From Streptomyces ambofaciens ATCC 23877 (GTDB lineage: Bacteria; Actinomycetota; Actinomycetes; Streptomycetales; Streptomycetaceae), in NCBI RefSeq assembly GCF_001267885.1, contig NZ_CP012382.1:7241001-7305000 (forward strand): a stretch of 64,000 bases of DNA. Reading direction: 5' to 3'. Under the pieces are notes generated by a model. The model was not told the DNA's origin and searched no databases. It worked only from the letters and a program-made list of their open reading frames with translations. The translations under genes were made by a program, and so were the position numbers. This document shows, one piece after another, positions 32,886 through 41,649 of this stretch. Every line of letters starts with the position of its first letter. The stretch's first letter is position 1.

Positions 32886-33695
32886 ATGCCCAGCCCCAGC
32901 CCGTCCGACGCCAAGGTGGCCGTCGTCACCGGTTCCGACTCCGGCATCGGCCGTGCCACCGCCGTACGCCTGGCCGAGGCGGGGATGGACGTCGGCATCA
33001 CCTGGCACACCGACCGGGAGGGCGCCGAGCGGACCGCACAGGAGGTGCGGTCCCTGGGCCGCCGGGCCGAGACCGCCCAGGTCGACCTGACCCGGCTGCC
33101 CGAGGCCGCGGACACGGTCGACGAGCTGTGCGAGCGGCTCGGCCGGATCGACGTCCTCGTCAACAACGCCGGTACGGGCACCGCCACGCCCTTCCTCGAC
33201 CTGGGCCTGGAGGACCTGCGGCACGTCTTGGACGTCGACCTGGCCGGTCCCTTCCTGTGCGGGCAGAAGGCGGCCCGGCGCATGATCCGGCAGGGGGAGG
33301 GCGGCCGGATCGTCAACGTGACCTCGGTCCACGAGCACCAGCCGCGGGTGGGCGCCGCCCCGTACTGCGCTGCCAAGGGCGGGCTCGGCCTGCTCACCCA
33401 GGTGATGGCGATCGAGCTCGCCGAGCACGGCATCACGGTGAACGCGGTGGCGCCCGGCGAGATCGCCACGCCCATGACCGGCCAGGAGGACACCGACCCG
33501 CACTCCGAGCGCCGTCCCGGCGTGCCCCTCGGCCGGCCCGGCGACGCCCGCGAGGTCGCCGCGGTGATCGCCTTCCTCGCCGGGCCCGACGCCGCCTACG
33601 TCACCGGCGCCTCGTGGAGTGTGGACGGCGGCATGCTCCGGATGGGCCCGATGGCCGGATCCCATCTGACGAGCGACGACTGGCGGCGGCCCTGA
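32886..33695 (+). CDS. Short-chain dehydrogenase/reductase
   Basis: 269 aa, ATG 32886 preceded by GAGGAGG. Cofactor motif VVTGSDSGIGRAT (TGxxxGIG) near residue 14; the NNAG motif in VLVNNAGTG near 92; catalytic Ser in NVTSVHEHQ near 143, Tyr and Lys in YCAAKGG near 157; C-terminal VTGASWSVDGGM. Glu or basic residues after the first strand (TWHTDREGAERT) suggest NADP preference. This is a classical SDR of the glucose-1-dehydrogenase or 3-oxoacyl reductase group. It stands between the PHP gene (divergent) and a short conserved gene; the substrate is unknown. Confidence 0.88.
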   Translation: MPSPSPSDAKVAVVTGSDSGIGRATAVRLAEAGMDVGITWHTDREGAERTAQEVRSLGRRAETAQVDLTRLPEAADTVDELCERLGRIDVLVNNAGTGTATPFLDLGLEDLRHVLDVDLAGPFLCGQKAARRMIRQGEGGRIVNVTSVHEHQPRVGAAPYCAAKGGLGLLTQVMAIELAEHGITVNAVAPGEIATPMTGQEDTDPHSERRPGVPLGRPGDAREVAAVIAFLAGPDAAYVTGASWSVDGGMLRMGPMAGSHLTSDDWRRP

Positions 33696-33729
33696 GCGGG
33701 AGCGGAGGGTTGCGGCCTACCCTCGAGGC

Positions 33730-33966
33730 ATGACCGAAATCGACACCCCGCACATCGGCAGGCCGCGCATCCTCGTGCTCCGGGTGCAGCCGGGGACGCC
33801 GCCGTTCCGGATCGTCGAGATCGACGGCCAGGTGGTCGGTGAGGCCAGGGCCGTCACCGACGTCCTGGAGGCCGCCGCGGCCTTCGGCATCACGGTCCAC
33901 GACCTCGACGACCCGGACGTGGTCCGCTGGGTGGGCGGGGACAAGTTCACCTGGACGCTGCACTAG
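33730..33966 (+). CDS. Small conserved hypothetical protein (78 aa)
   Basis: 78 aa, ATG 33730. It reads as a small alpha/beta domain (PRILVLRVQPGTPPFRIVEI, ARAVTDVLEAAAAFGITVHD, VRWVGGDKFTWTLH) with no Cys or obvious active site. Short proteins of this type are common and uncharacterised in Streptomyces. It follows the SDR gene by 34 bases on the same strand, so co-transcription is likely, and is followed by a hairpin. Confidence 0.7.
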   Translation: MTEIDTPHIGRPRILVLRVQPGTPPFRIVEIDGQVVGEARAVTDVLEAAAAFGITVHDLDDPDVVRWVGGDKFTWTLH

Positions 33967-33984
33967 ACCCGAGCCGGCCAGGCC

Positions 33985-34004
33985 GTCCCGCCCGGTGGGC
34001 GGAC
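33985..34004. terminator. Short GC hairpin between convergent genes
   Basis: GTCCCGCCC and GGGCGGAC pair with one bulged base around GGT, between the gene ending at 33966 and the glucanase ending at 34045. Confidence 0.4.
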
Positions 34005-34044
34005 GACGGGCGGCGCCGGACGGTCCCGGCCCCGCCCGGGTGAC

Positions 34045-35292
34045 TCAGCCGACCGTCCACTTCTGGTTGGCGCCGCCCGTGCAGGTCCAGATCTGCAGCC
34101 GGGTGCCGTTGGCCGAGTTGTTGCCGGCCACGTCGAGGCACTTGTCGGCCTGCGGATTGACGATGTCGCGGGCCGCGGTCACGACCCAGCGCTGGGCCGC
34201 GCTGCCGTTGCAGTCCCACAGCTGGACCGCCGTGCCGTCCGCCGTTCCGCCGGCGTTGACGTCCAGGCACTTGCCGAGCGCCCGGACCGTGCCGTCGGCG
34301 CCCACCGTCCACCGCTGGGCCGTGGTGCCGTTGCAGTCGTAGAGCTGCACCGGGGTGCCGTTGGCGGAGTTCGCCGCGGCGACGTCCACGCACTTGCCGG
34401 CCAGGCCCCGGATCGCGCCGCCCGTCCCCGAGTCGCTCGTCGTCACCGACACGTGGTCCACCACCAGCGACTGCGGGAAGGCCGTCGAGCCGTCCGGGTC
34501 TCCGGGCCAGTAGCCGCCGACCGCCAGGTTCAGGATCAGGAAGTACGGCCTGTTGAACACCCACTGCTTTCCGCCCAGGTCGGCCGGGGTGCGCCGCTGG
34601 TAGACGTTGCCGTCGACCGACCAGGTGATGGAGTCGGGCGCCCAGTCGACGGCGAAGGTGTGGAAACCGTCCGCGAAGGCCTGGCCGCCCGGCAGGGTGT
34701 AGCCGGCGCCGATGCCGCCGGCGCCGGAGTAGCCGGGGCCGTGGAGGGTGCCGTGCACGGTGGAGGGCTCGAAACCGACGTTCTCCATGATGTCGATCTC
34801 GCCGGAGTCCGGCCAGTTGACCGGGGTGCCGAGCATCCAGAACGCGGGCCACATGCCCTGTCCGCGCGGCACCTTCATCCGGGCCTCGACGTGCCCGTAC
34901 TGCGCCGTGAACTTGCCGGAGGTGTTGAGCCGGGCGGAGGTGTACTGGCAGGTGCCGTACCAGCACTGGTAGTTGGCGGGGTTCTCCTTGCGGGCCGTGA
35001 TGACCAGGTGGCCCTGGCCGTCCAGCGCCGCGTTCCTGTTGCCCGAGGTGTAGTACTGCCGTTCGTGGTTGTTGACGTTGTCGCCGGTCTCGATCTGCCA
35101 CTTCGAGGAGTCGACGGCCGCGCCGGCGGGCCCGTCGAAGGTGTCGGAGAACGTCACGGCCGCGGGCGCGGCGGCGGCGGACCCGGCGCCCTCGGGACCT
35201 GCCTGGGCGGGGCCGGACACGAGCGAGGCGGCCAGCCCGGCGGACAGGGCGGCGGCGAGGAGACATCTGCGGAGCAGGCGTGGACGGGCCAC
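34045..35292 (-). CDS. Secreted GH16 endo-beta-glucanase with C-terminal ricin-type lectin domain
   Basis: 415 aa from GTG 35292 with AAGGGAG just upstream. The Sec signal peptide runs to about residue 31 (LLAAALSAGLAASLVSGPAQA). The GH16 catalytic domain spans about 45-285; its signature GEIDIMENVG carries the nucleophile and acid/base Glu near residue 170. The last 125 residues are a ricin B-type trefoil (CBM13) with three repeats of the CVDVAAANSANGTPVQLYDC, CLDVNAGGTADGTAVQLWDC and CLDVAGNNSANGTRLQIWTC type, each followed by QRW or QKW. It is expected to cleave beta-1,3- or mixed-linkage glucans such as fungal cell wall. Alone on its strand. Confidence 0.93.
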   Translation of the reverse strand: MARPRLLRRCLLAAALSAGLAASLVSGPAQAGPEGAGSAAAAPAAVTFSDTFDGPAGAAVDSSKWQIETGDNVNNHERQYYTSGNRNAALDGQGHLVITARKENPANYQCWYGTCQYTSARLNTSGKFTAQYGHVEARMKVPRGQGMWPAFWMLGTPVNWPDSGEIDIMENVGFEPSTVHGTLHGPGYSGAGGIGAGYTLPGGQAFADGFHTFAVDWAPDSITWSVDGNVYQRRTPADLGGKQWVFNRPYFLILNLAVGGYWPGDPDGSTAFPQSLVVDHVSVTTSDSGTGGAIRGLAGKCVDVAAANSANGTPVQLYDCNGTTAQRWTVGADGTVRALGKCLDVNAGGTADGTAVQLWDCNGSAAQRWVVTAARDIVNPQADKCLDVAGNNSANGTRLQIWTCTGGANQKWTVG

Positions 35293-35423
35293 GGCTCTCC
35301 CTTCCGTACGGCGTCCCGGGGAGGGGAACACCGACCGAGGTGGGGGGTAAGGGTGTCTCCTCTTGATTTAAGTAGTGAGCTAAGGGGTGGTCAATACCTT
35401 GGTACGGACCACCTGACCTTCTC

Positions 35424-35981
35424 TCAGTCGCGGGACTTGCGCGCGTGCACCGCCCGGCTCATCCGCCGGCCCAGGAGCAGGTAACCGATCAGCGCGCCCG
35501 TGGTGTTGAGGATGACGTCGTCGATGTCGAAGGCCCGTCCGGTCACCAGGGCGCCCTGCGCGAACTCGACCAGCAGCATCACGACCGCCGTCAGCAGCAG
35601 CACCCGCAGCAGTCCGCGGGTGCGCGGGGCGACGACCGGAACCAGCACGCCGAAGGGGACCCCCAGCAGGATGTTGCCGCCGATCTGCTTGACGGCGTCG
35701 CGCAGCGCGGGCTGGTCCAGATAGGCCCTCAGTGACCGGCCGGGGTGCATGTTGGTGTGCGTCAGGGCCTCGGACGCGGGGGAGGGGTTGAGGGTCAGCC
35801 GCGCCAGCACCACCGCGAACGCCACCATGAAGAGGAAGGCGCAGGCCGTCGCCAGCAGGCGCAAGGGGAGGGGGAGCGGGCGCCGTTCGCGGCGGTCGGT
35901 CTCCTCCGCCTTGGTGGGGCGGGGTGTCTTGGCGGCGCGGGGGCGCAGCAGGGAACGCGGCCCCGAGGCGGCACGAGCCAT
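35424..35981 (-). CDS. VanZ-family membrane protein
   Basis: 185 aa, ATG 35981. After a basic 40-residue cytoplasmic start there are four to five hydrophobic segments (RLLATACAFLFMVAFAVVLA, GGNILLGVPFGVLVPVV, RVLLLTAVVMLLVEFAQGAL, VILNTTGALIGYLLLG). The VanZ signature is NILLGVPFGVL plus VEFAQ and RAFDIDDVILNTTGALIGY. VanZ of vancomycin transposons gives mild teicoplanin resistance; the many chromosomal members have unknown roles. No van genes are near. It is monocistronic as far as I can see. Confidence 0.85.
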   Translation of the reverse strand: MARAASGPRSLLRPRAAKTPRPTKAEETDRRERRPLPLPLRLLATACAFLFMVAFAVVLARLTLNPSPASEALTHTNMHPGRSLRAYLDQPALRDAVKQIGGNILLGVPFGVLVPVVAPRTRGLLRVLLLTAVVMLLVEFAQGALVTGRAFDIDDVILNTTGALIGYLLLGRRMSRAVHARKSRD

Positions 35982-36163
35982 TCGGTCCTCCAGTCGTCAC
36001 ATTCTTCGCGTGGTGGGCCGGTTGCCCGCCGATTCGCCGAGGATGCCGGTCCGGCCGTGGAATCCGGTCCGGGGACCAGGCCGCGCCCGCCTCCTCCGTC
36101 TGCCCCCGCCCGGCCGGGACACTCCGGCCATGCCGGGCCGTCGCACCGCGGCCGGACGAGGGC

Positions 36164-36826
36164 TCAGGACCCGTAGGTCACCCGTACCTTCTCGAAACCG
36201 AGGGAGCGCAGCAGGCCCTGGAGCATCGCCGTGGTGTTGGTCTCGGCGCGCGCCGTGAGCTCGCTGTCCTTCGCCGCGTCGCCGATGTGCCGGGCCGCGA
36301 GCTTCTGCACGGCCTGTTCACCGTTCGGGTTGTCCGAGAACAGGTCGCCCAGGCGGTCGAGGAGCCCGCGCTGCTTGGAGACGGCGTAGGAGCGGTCGGG
36401 GTCGAGGGCCGGCTCACCGAGCGCCGCGTGCGGCAGCCGCAGCGTGGCCGAGGTGCGGTCGTCGTCGACCGTCACGTCGTCATCGCCCACCTTCCCGAGG
36501 TCGACGTAGGCGTCGACGGTGCCCGCCCCGACGTACAGGGTGCGGCTGCCGCGGATCGCATCGGGCAGGAACTTGGTGTCCTTCTCCAGGTCCACGACGA
36601 CCTGGAAGTTCCCGGACGCGGCCTCGTAGCGGCTCATGTCCTGGATGGACTCCAGCAGCGCCGGACCCGAGCGGTCCTGGGTCTCGGTGCCGAACAGGTC
36701 CTTGAGTCCCGGTACGACGCTCAGCCGCAGTCCGGCGAAGAGCACGGCGAGCACCAGCACGATCGCGCTCAGCACCTTCGCCCAGCCGGGCACGCGCCGG
36801 GGCAGGTTCCTGATGGGAGTCGTCAT
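36164..36826 (-). CDS. DUF4230-like membrane-anchored protein
   Basis: 220 aa, ATG 36826 with GAAGGAGGG upstream. One N-terminal transmembrane helix (VLSAIVLVLAVLFAGLRLSVVPGL, about residues 19-42), then an extracytoplasmic domain: ALLESIQDMSRYEAASGNFQVVVDLEKDTKFLPD near 60-90, RTLYVGAGTVDAYVDLGKVG, SATLRLPHAALGEPALDPDRS, and a C-terminal AARHIGDAAKDSELTARAETNTTAMLQGLL helix. That order matches DUF4230, a family of unknown function present in many Gram-positive bacteria. No linked partner suggests a process. Confidence 0.8.
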   Translation of the reverse strand: MTTPIRNLPRRVPGWAKVLSAIVLVLAVLFAGLRLSVVPGLKDLFGTETQDRSGPALLESIQDMSRYEAASGNFQVVVDLEKDTKFLPDAIRGSRTLYVGAGTVDAYVDLGKVGDDDVTVDDDRTSATLRLPHAALGEPALDPDRSYAVSKQRGLLDRLGDLFSDNPNGEQAVQKLAARHIGDAAKDSELTARAETNTTAMLQGLLRSLGFEKVRVTYGS

Positions 36827-36942
36827 GGCGGCGGCCCTCCTTCCTACTGACCGGATGCCCTCCATCTCCCCGCGCAGACCGGTCAGTTGGCGGCGCCGGT
36901 CAGCGGCGGCGGGGGAGGGGAGGGGAGCGCGACCACCGCACC

Positions 36943-38820
36943 TCAGCGCGGTGGATCCAGCGGACGGTCCCCGGACGGCCGGGACGACCACACCGCCTCC
37001 CCGCGAGTGAGGCCGGGCAGGCCCAGTTCCGCCTCCCGCACCCGCCGGGCCGGCAGCTCGCCGGTGATCAGCCAGCCGGAGCCGCCGCCCGTCGTGCCGG
37101 TGAACTCCGCGCCCAGCGAGGCGAGCCGGGCCGTCACGGGCGCCAGCGCGTCGGGTGGCACCTCCGCCTCGAAGGCGTGGAGCGGCTCGTGGAGCCGGGT
37201 CCCGGCCCGCCCCAGGGCCCGGCGCAGCACGATCGGGGTCAGTCCGCGGAAGTCGGCGGCGGTGCTGACCGGCGAGCTGAATCCGGAGCGGGTCAGCGTG
37301 ACCCGGTAGTCGGTGACCGGGGCCCCGGTCAGACCGGTCAGCAGGGTGGCGTGGACCGTCTCCTCGACGGCCTGGTGGAAGGCGCGGGGGAGGGCGCCGA
37401 GTTCCGTCTCGTGGGCGAACACACCGCCCGAGCCGCGCGGGCCCGGCTCGACGCGCAGCCCGACGGTCGCCCAGTACCGGGTGCGGTCGAGCCACGGCAT
37501 CTCCTCCGCGGCCTCCCCGGTGCCGGCCGGGCGCTCCAGAAACCGGGCGCGGCCCGGGGCGAAGTCCGCCTCGATGCCGAAGTCCTCGGACAGCGTCGCC
37601 GCCAGCACCTCCATCTGGACCTCTCCGTACAGGAGCAGCGCCGTGGCGCCCGACGCCGCCGGGCGGGCGTGCAGCAGCGGGTCCTGGTCGGCGAGGTCCA
37701 GCAGGGCGGCCCGCAGCGGCCCCGCCTGCCCGGGGTGCCGGGCCCGGACCAGGGTCTCCAGCGTCGGCGGCGCGAACTGCGGGGCCCGGTCGGTCCGAGC
37801 GCCGAGCCGGTCGCCGACGCGCAGCCCGCCGGGCACGGTGAGGGCCGCGATGTTGCCGGCGGTGAGCGTCCCGGGGCGGCCGATCACGTCGAGGCGGGTC
37901 ACCCGCCCGGTGACCTCGGTGGTCCGTCCGTCGGACTCGCGCCGCAGGAACGTGAGCCGTTGGCGCGGGCGCACCTCCCCGGCGTGGAGCCGCAGGTACG
38001 CCGTCCGCTCACCGCCGGATGCGGGGCGCAGGGCGAAGACGGTGCCGCGCGGCGCCGCGGGGCCGGCCGCCGGGGGAGAGGCGGGCGGGACCAGCCGGAG
38101 CAGACTCTCCACCAGTTCCGCGACGCCCTGCCCACCGAGGGCGGAGCCGTGGTGCAGCGGGTGGAAGGAGCCGTCGGCGGTGCGGGCCGCGAGCGCGGCG
38201 GCCAGTTCCCCGGCGGTCGGTTCGGGACCGTCCACCAGCGCGGCCAGGATGCCCGGGTCGACCTCGGCGAGCGCCTCGGCGGTCCGCCCGTCCGGCGTTC
38301 GGCGGGTGACGCGGGCGTGCCCGGTGCCGGCGCCTGTGACCTCGGTCAACGGTGCGACGTGCGGCGTCAGCAGGCGCCGGACGTCGGCGAGCAGCTCCTC
38401 GGTGCGCGCACCGGCCCGGTCGATCTTGTTGACGAAGACGAGCGTGGGCAGCCGCAGCCGCCGCAGCGTGCGCATCAGCACACGGGTGCGGGCCTGGACG
38501 CCCTCCACCGCGGAGAGCAGCAGCACCGCGCCGTCGAGGACCTCCAGGGCACGCTCCACCTCGGCGACGAAGTCGGAGTGTCCCGGCGTGTCGATCAGAT
38601 TGACCTGGGTGTCGCCGACGGTGAAGGCGGCGACGGCGGAGCGGATGGTGATGCCGCGGCGGCGCTCGATCCCGCCGTCGTCCGTGCGGGTGTCACCCGC
38701 GTCGACGCTGCCGAGCCGGTCGATGGCGCCGTGATCGAAGAGGAGCCGCTCGGTGAGACTGGTCTTACCGGCGTCGACGTGGGCCAGGATGCCGATGTTC
38801 AGGGTGTTCGGAATGTGCAT
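36943..38820 (-). CDS. TetM/OtrA-type ribosomal protection GTPase
   Basis: 625 aa, ATG 38820. Elongation-factor-like GTPase: P-loop ILAHVDAGKTSL (residues 10-21), switch II LIDTPGHSDF near 75, base recognition VNKIDRAG near 130. Domain II (FALRPASGGERTAYLRLHAGEV) and EF-G-like domains III-V follow, ending near GLPGLTRGEAVW. These proteins bind ribosomes and dislodge tetracycline. The length is close to TetM (639) and OtrA. From memory S. coelicolor has a tetM-like gene (SCO0784) beside the PRPP synthetase SCO0782, as here. It may act in resistance or as an EF-G paralogue; it is not core EF-G. Confidence 0.9.
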   Translation of the reverse strand: MHIPNTLNIGILAHVDAGKTSLTERLLFDHGAIDRLGSVDAGDTRTDDGGIERRRGITIRSAVAAFTVGDTQVNLIDTPGHSDFVAEVERALEVLDGAVLLLSAVEGVQARTRVLMRTLRRLRLPTLVFVNKIDRAGARTEELLADVRRLLTPHVAPLTEVTGAGTGHARVTRRTPDGRTAEALAEVDPGILAALVDGPEPTAGELAAALAARTADGSFHPLHHGSALGGQGVAELVESLLRLVPPASPPAAGPAAPRGTVFALRPASGGERTAYLRLHAGEVRPRQRLTFLRRESDGRTTEVTGRVTRLDVIGRPGTLTAGNIAALTVPGGLRVGDRLGARTDRAPQFAPPTLETLVRARHPGQAGPLRAALLDLADQDPLLHARPAASGATALLLYGEVQMEVLAATLSEDFGIEADFAPGRARFLERPAGTGEAAEEMPWLDRTRYWATVGLRVEPGPRGSGGVFAHETELGALPRAFHQAVEETVHATLLTGLTGAPVTDYRVTLTRSGFSSPVSTAADFRGLTPIVLRRALGRAGTRLHEPLHAFEAEVPPDALAPVTARLASLGAEFTGTTGGGSGWLITGELPARRVREAELGLPGLTRGEAVWSSRPSGDRPLDPPR

Positions 38821-39022
38821 GCGCTGTCGAGTCCTCGAAAACCGTGGGCCGGAAGGGGCACTGGGTGATTCCGAGGAGTCGGCGCATGCGGGGGATCCTG
38901 ACCTGAGGGGAGACGGGCGGTTCCATCATGGCGCCGGCCCCCGGGGCCGCCGCAACCGGATATCCGTAAGCTGAGGCTCCCGGCCGGACAGCGTCCGGAC
39001 AGGATCACGCGAGGAGCGGTCC

Positions 39023-39976
39023 GTGCGAGACATCGCCGTGTTCAGCGGTAGTGCCCACCCCGAGCTGGCCGAGGAGGTCTGCGCGCACCTGGGCGTGCCC
39101 CTCAGCCCCACCCGGGTGAGCCGCTTCGCCAACGACTGTCTGGAGGTGCAGCTGCGGGCCAACTGCCGCGAACGGGACGTCTTCCTGGTCCAGCCACTGG
39201 TCAAGCCGGTGCAGGAGCACCTCGTCGAGCTGCTGCTGATGTGCGACGCGGCCCGCGGGGCGTCGGCCGGACGCATCACCGTCGTGATGCCGCACTACTC
39301 CTACGCCCGCTCCGACAAGAAGGACGCGCCGCGCATCTCGCTCGGCGGACGCCTCGTGGCGGACCTGCTGGTGGCGGCGGGCGCGAGCCGGGTGCTGGCC
39401 ATGACCCTGCACTCGCCCCAGGTGCACGGCTTCTTCTCGGTCCCGGTCGACCACCTGCACGCGCTGCGTGAACTGGCCGCGCACTTCCGGCAGTACGACC
39501 TGTCCCGCACCACGGTCGTCTCGCCGGACCTCGGCAACGCCAAGGAGGCCGCCGCGTTCGCCCGGATGCTCGGCGCCCAGGTCGCGGCCGGCGCCAAGCA
39601 GCGCTACGCCGACGACCGGGTCAGCATCAGCGCCGTGATCGGTGAGGTCGCCGGGCGCGACGTCATCGTCCTCGACGACGAGATCGCCAAGGGCAGCACG
39701 GTCCTCGAACTCCTGGACCGGCTGCGGGAGGCGGGGCCGCGCACCATCCGTCTCGCCTGCACGCACGGGCTGTTCGCGTCCGGCGCCCTCAAACGGCTCA
39801 GTGATCAGCCGGACGTGCTGGAGATCGTGTGCACCAACACCGTGCCGGTGCCGGCCGACGACCACACGGAGAAGCTGCGCGTCCTGTCGATCGCCCCCGC
39901 ACTGGCCGAGGCCGTGCGCCGCATCCACAACGGTGAGTCGGTCAGTGCCCTGTTCGACGCCCCGCCGGGCGGGTGA
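39023..39976 (+). CDS. Ribose-phosphate pyrophosphokinase (PRPP synthetase), second copy
   Basis: 317 aa, GTG 39023 with GAGGAG upstream. It makes 5-phosphoribosyl diphosphate from ribose 5-phosphate and ATP. The flexible catalytic loop with its KKDAPRISLGGRLVADL segment is near residue 95, the metal/ATP site VMPHYSYARSDKKD is near 88, and the PRPP loop VIVLDDEIAKGSTVLEL (DDxIxxGxT) is near 213. N-terminal IAVFSGSAHPELAEEV fits the family. A housekeeping prs gene is expected elsewhere, so this is probably a paralogue serving specialised metabolism. It is divergent from the TetM-like gene, and its 3' end overlaps the convergent STAS gene by 35 bases. Confidence 0.9.
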   Translation: MRDIAVFSGSAHPELAEEVCAHLGVPLSPTRVSRFANDCLEVQLRANCRERDVFLVQPLVKPVQEHLVELLLMCDAARGASAGRITVVMPHYSYARSDKKDAPRISLGGRLVADLLVAAGASRVLAMTLHSPQVHGFFSVPVDHLHALRELAAHFRQYDLSRTTVVSPDLGNAKEAAAFARMLGAQVAAGAKQRYADDRVSISAVIGEVAGRDVIVLDDEIAKGSTVLELLDRLREAGPRTIRLACTHGLFASGALKRLSDQPDVLEIVCTNTVPVPADDHTEKLRVLSIAPALAEAVRRIHNGESVSALFDAPPGG

Positions 39977-40337
39977 GGCCGAGCACCTCGTCCAGGGTGG
40001 CCCGCGGTGGCAGCAGCCGCGCCAGGCCGGTGATCCGCAGCATGCGCAGGGTCAGCGGGTGGGTGCACACGAGGTGCACCTGCCCGCCGTGGTCGAGCAC
40101 CTGGCGCCGGGCCCGGTACAGCAGGCGCAGGCCGGAGCAGTCGAAGAACTCGACCCCGGAGAGGTCGAGCACGACCCGGGCGCCGGGGCGGCCCGCCTCC
40201 CGCTCCAGGCGCGGGGCGATCTCCGCGGCCGACGCGATGTCGATCTCGCCCCGGAGCTCCAGCACCGTGTGCCCGTGTTCCTGGCGCACGTGCAGATGCC
40301 CGGTGGGCGACGCGGGTTCGTACCGCACGGCGACCAT
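39942..40337 (-). CDS. STAS-domain anti-sigma factor antagonist
   Basis: 131 aa from ATG 40337. The STAS fold is clear: HTVLELRGEIDIASAAEIAPRLEREA near residues 24-50, then VVLDLSGVEFFDCSGLRLLYRARRQ with the Ser that would be phosphorylated in DCSGL near 68, and HLVCTHPLTLRMLRITGL. Such proteins bind a cognate anti-sigma kinase when unphosphorylated and free a stress sigma factor. No kinase or sigma gene is adjacent, so its partner is elsewhere, as is common in Streptomyces. The ribosome site is weak and very close to the start. Confidence 0.86.
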   Translation of the reverse strand: MVAVRYEPASPTGHLHVRQEHGHTVLELRGEIDIASAAEIAPRLEREAGRPGARVVLDLSGVEFFDCSGLRLLYRARRQVLDHGGQVHLVCTHPLTLRMLRITGLARLLPPRATLDEVLGLTRPAGRRTGH

Positions 40338-40453
40338 GCCTCCAGCCTGTTCCGGTGGCTCAACTGATGACCCCGCCCGGGAAGTTACCCCGATCGAGCG
40401 ATTTTGAGCATGTTCGATTGACATATGTCATCGAAATTTGCCAAGCGGTTCGA

Positions 40454-41404
40454 TCAGTCGACCACGAGGACGATCTTGCCCGTGGTGCGGCCGGTCTCAC
40501 CCAGCGCGTGCGCCTCGGCCGCGTCGGCCAGCGGGAACGTCCGCGCGATCGTGGCCCGCAGCTTCCCCGACTCGACCAGGCCGGCGATCTCCCGCATGTC
40601 GGCCCGGTCGGCGTCCACGAGCATCCGGACCGCCCGCACGCCGAGCCGCTCGGCCTCCTCGAAGAAGTCGTCCGAACCGACCGGCAGGATCGACACCACG
40701 ATCCCGCCCGGACGCAGCACGCGCAGCGAACGCAGGGACGTGTCACCGCCGATCGTGTCCAGGACGACGTCCACGTCCTTCACGACCTCGGCGAAGTCGG
40801 TCTCCCGGTAGTCCACCGTCTCGTCCGCCCCGAGGGAGCGCAGGAACTCGTGCTTGGCCGCGCTGGCGGTACCGATCACATGGGCACCCCGCGCCTTGGC
40901 GATCTGCACCGCCGCATGTCCCACCCCGCCGGCTGCCGCGTGGATCAGCACCCGCTGTCCCGGCCGGACGTCCGCCCGCTCCACCAGGGCCTGCCAGGCC
41001 GTCAGCGAGACCAGCGGGAGCGCGCCGGCCTGGACGTGGTCGACCCCGGCCGGCAGGGGCACGAAGGCGCGCGCGGGAGCCGTCACGTACTCCGCGTGGG
41101 AGCCGTGGCCGAACGGATAGGAGAGCATGCCGAAGACCTCGTCGCCGGGCCGGAACGCGGCGACGCCGATCCCCACCGCCTCCACCACGCCCGAGACGTC
41201 CCAGCCCAGCACGAAGGGCGGTTCGCCGAGGAACCCTCCGTTCGCCCGGTGCTTCCAGTCGGTCGGGTTCACCCCGGCGGCGCGCACGCGCACCAGGACC
41301 TCGTTCGGGCGGGGCTCGGGGCGCTCGGCCCGTACTTCCTTCAGGACCTCGGGACCGCCGAGGACCTCCTGGCTGATGGCTCGCATGGTGTTCACGTCGC
41401 TCAT
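40454..41404 (-). CDS. Zinc-free MDR-type quinone oxidoreductase
   Basis: 316 aa from ATG 41404 (MSDVNT); an alternative start is 41410. Medium-chain dehydrogenase layout: GroES-like N-terminal part (EVLVRVRAAGVNPTDWKHRANG, LGWDVSGVVEAVG), then the NADP-binding motif RVLIHAAAGGVGHAAVQIAKARGA (AxxGGVG) near 150. The zinc ligands of alcohol dehydrogenases are missing, so it is a quinone oxidoreductase-type enzyme. ETDFAEVVKDVDVVLDTIGGDT is the usual cofactor-domain follow-on. Likely reduces quinones or enones with NADPH. No linked operon. Confidence 0.87.
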   Translation of the reverse strand: MSDVNTMRAISQEVLGGPEVLKEVRAERPEPRPNEVLVRVRAAGVNPTDWKHRANGGFLGEPPFVLGWDVSGVVEAVGIGVAAFRPGDEVFGMLSYPFGHGSHAEYVTAPARAFVPLPAGVDHVQAGALPLVSLTAWQALVERADVRPGQRVLIHAAAGGVGHAAVQIAKARGAHVIGTASAAKHEFLRSLGADETVDYRETDFAEVVKDVDVVLDTIGGDTSLRSLRVLRPGGIVVSILPVGSDDFFEEAERLGVRAVRMLVDADRADMREIAGLVESGKLRATIARTFPLADAAEAHALGETGRTTGKIVLVVD

Positions 41405-41649
41405 GGTCACCCAGCTTGCCTCGCTCCGCCACGTCGGGGGAACCGCGCGTTCGCCTCCTGTCGGAGGGTGACGGAATCCTCACTTCCGCCGGGCTCCGGA
41501 TTGATCTTTTAGGCTTCCCAACCGATAAGCTCCCTGACGGCGCTGCGAGTTGACACGGCCGCGACGGGTCGGCTCGCGGTGCGTACTCATGAGTGCGGTC
41601 CCCTTGCACACCCCCCCCGTGTTCGATCGTTCTGGTTCGAAGGATGCAG

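Noticed and set aside
38821..38887. A short leader frame (MRRLLGITQCPFRP...) overlapping the TetM-like start, as in attenuation-controlled tetM.
   Set aside because: There is no ribosome site and no terminator/antiterminator pair, and the frame runs into the gene in the wrong phase.
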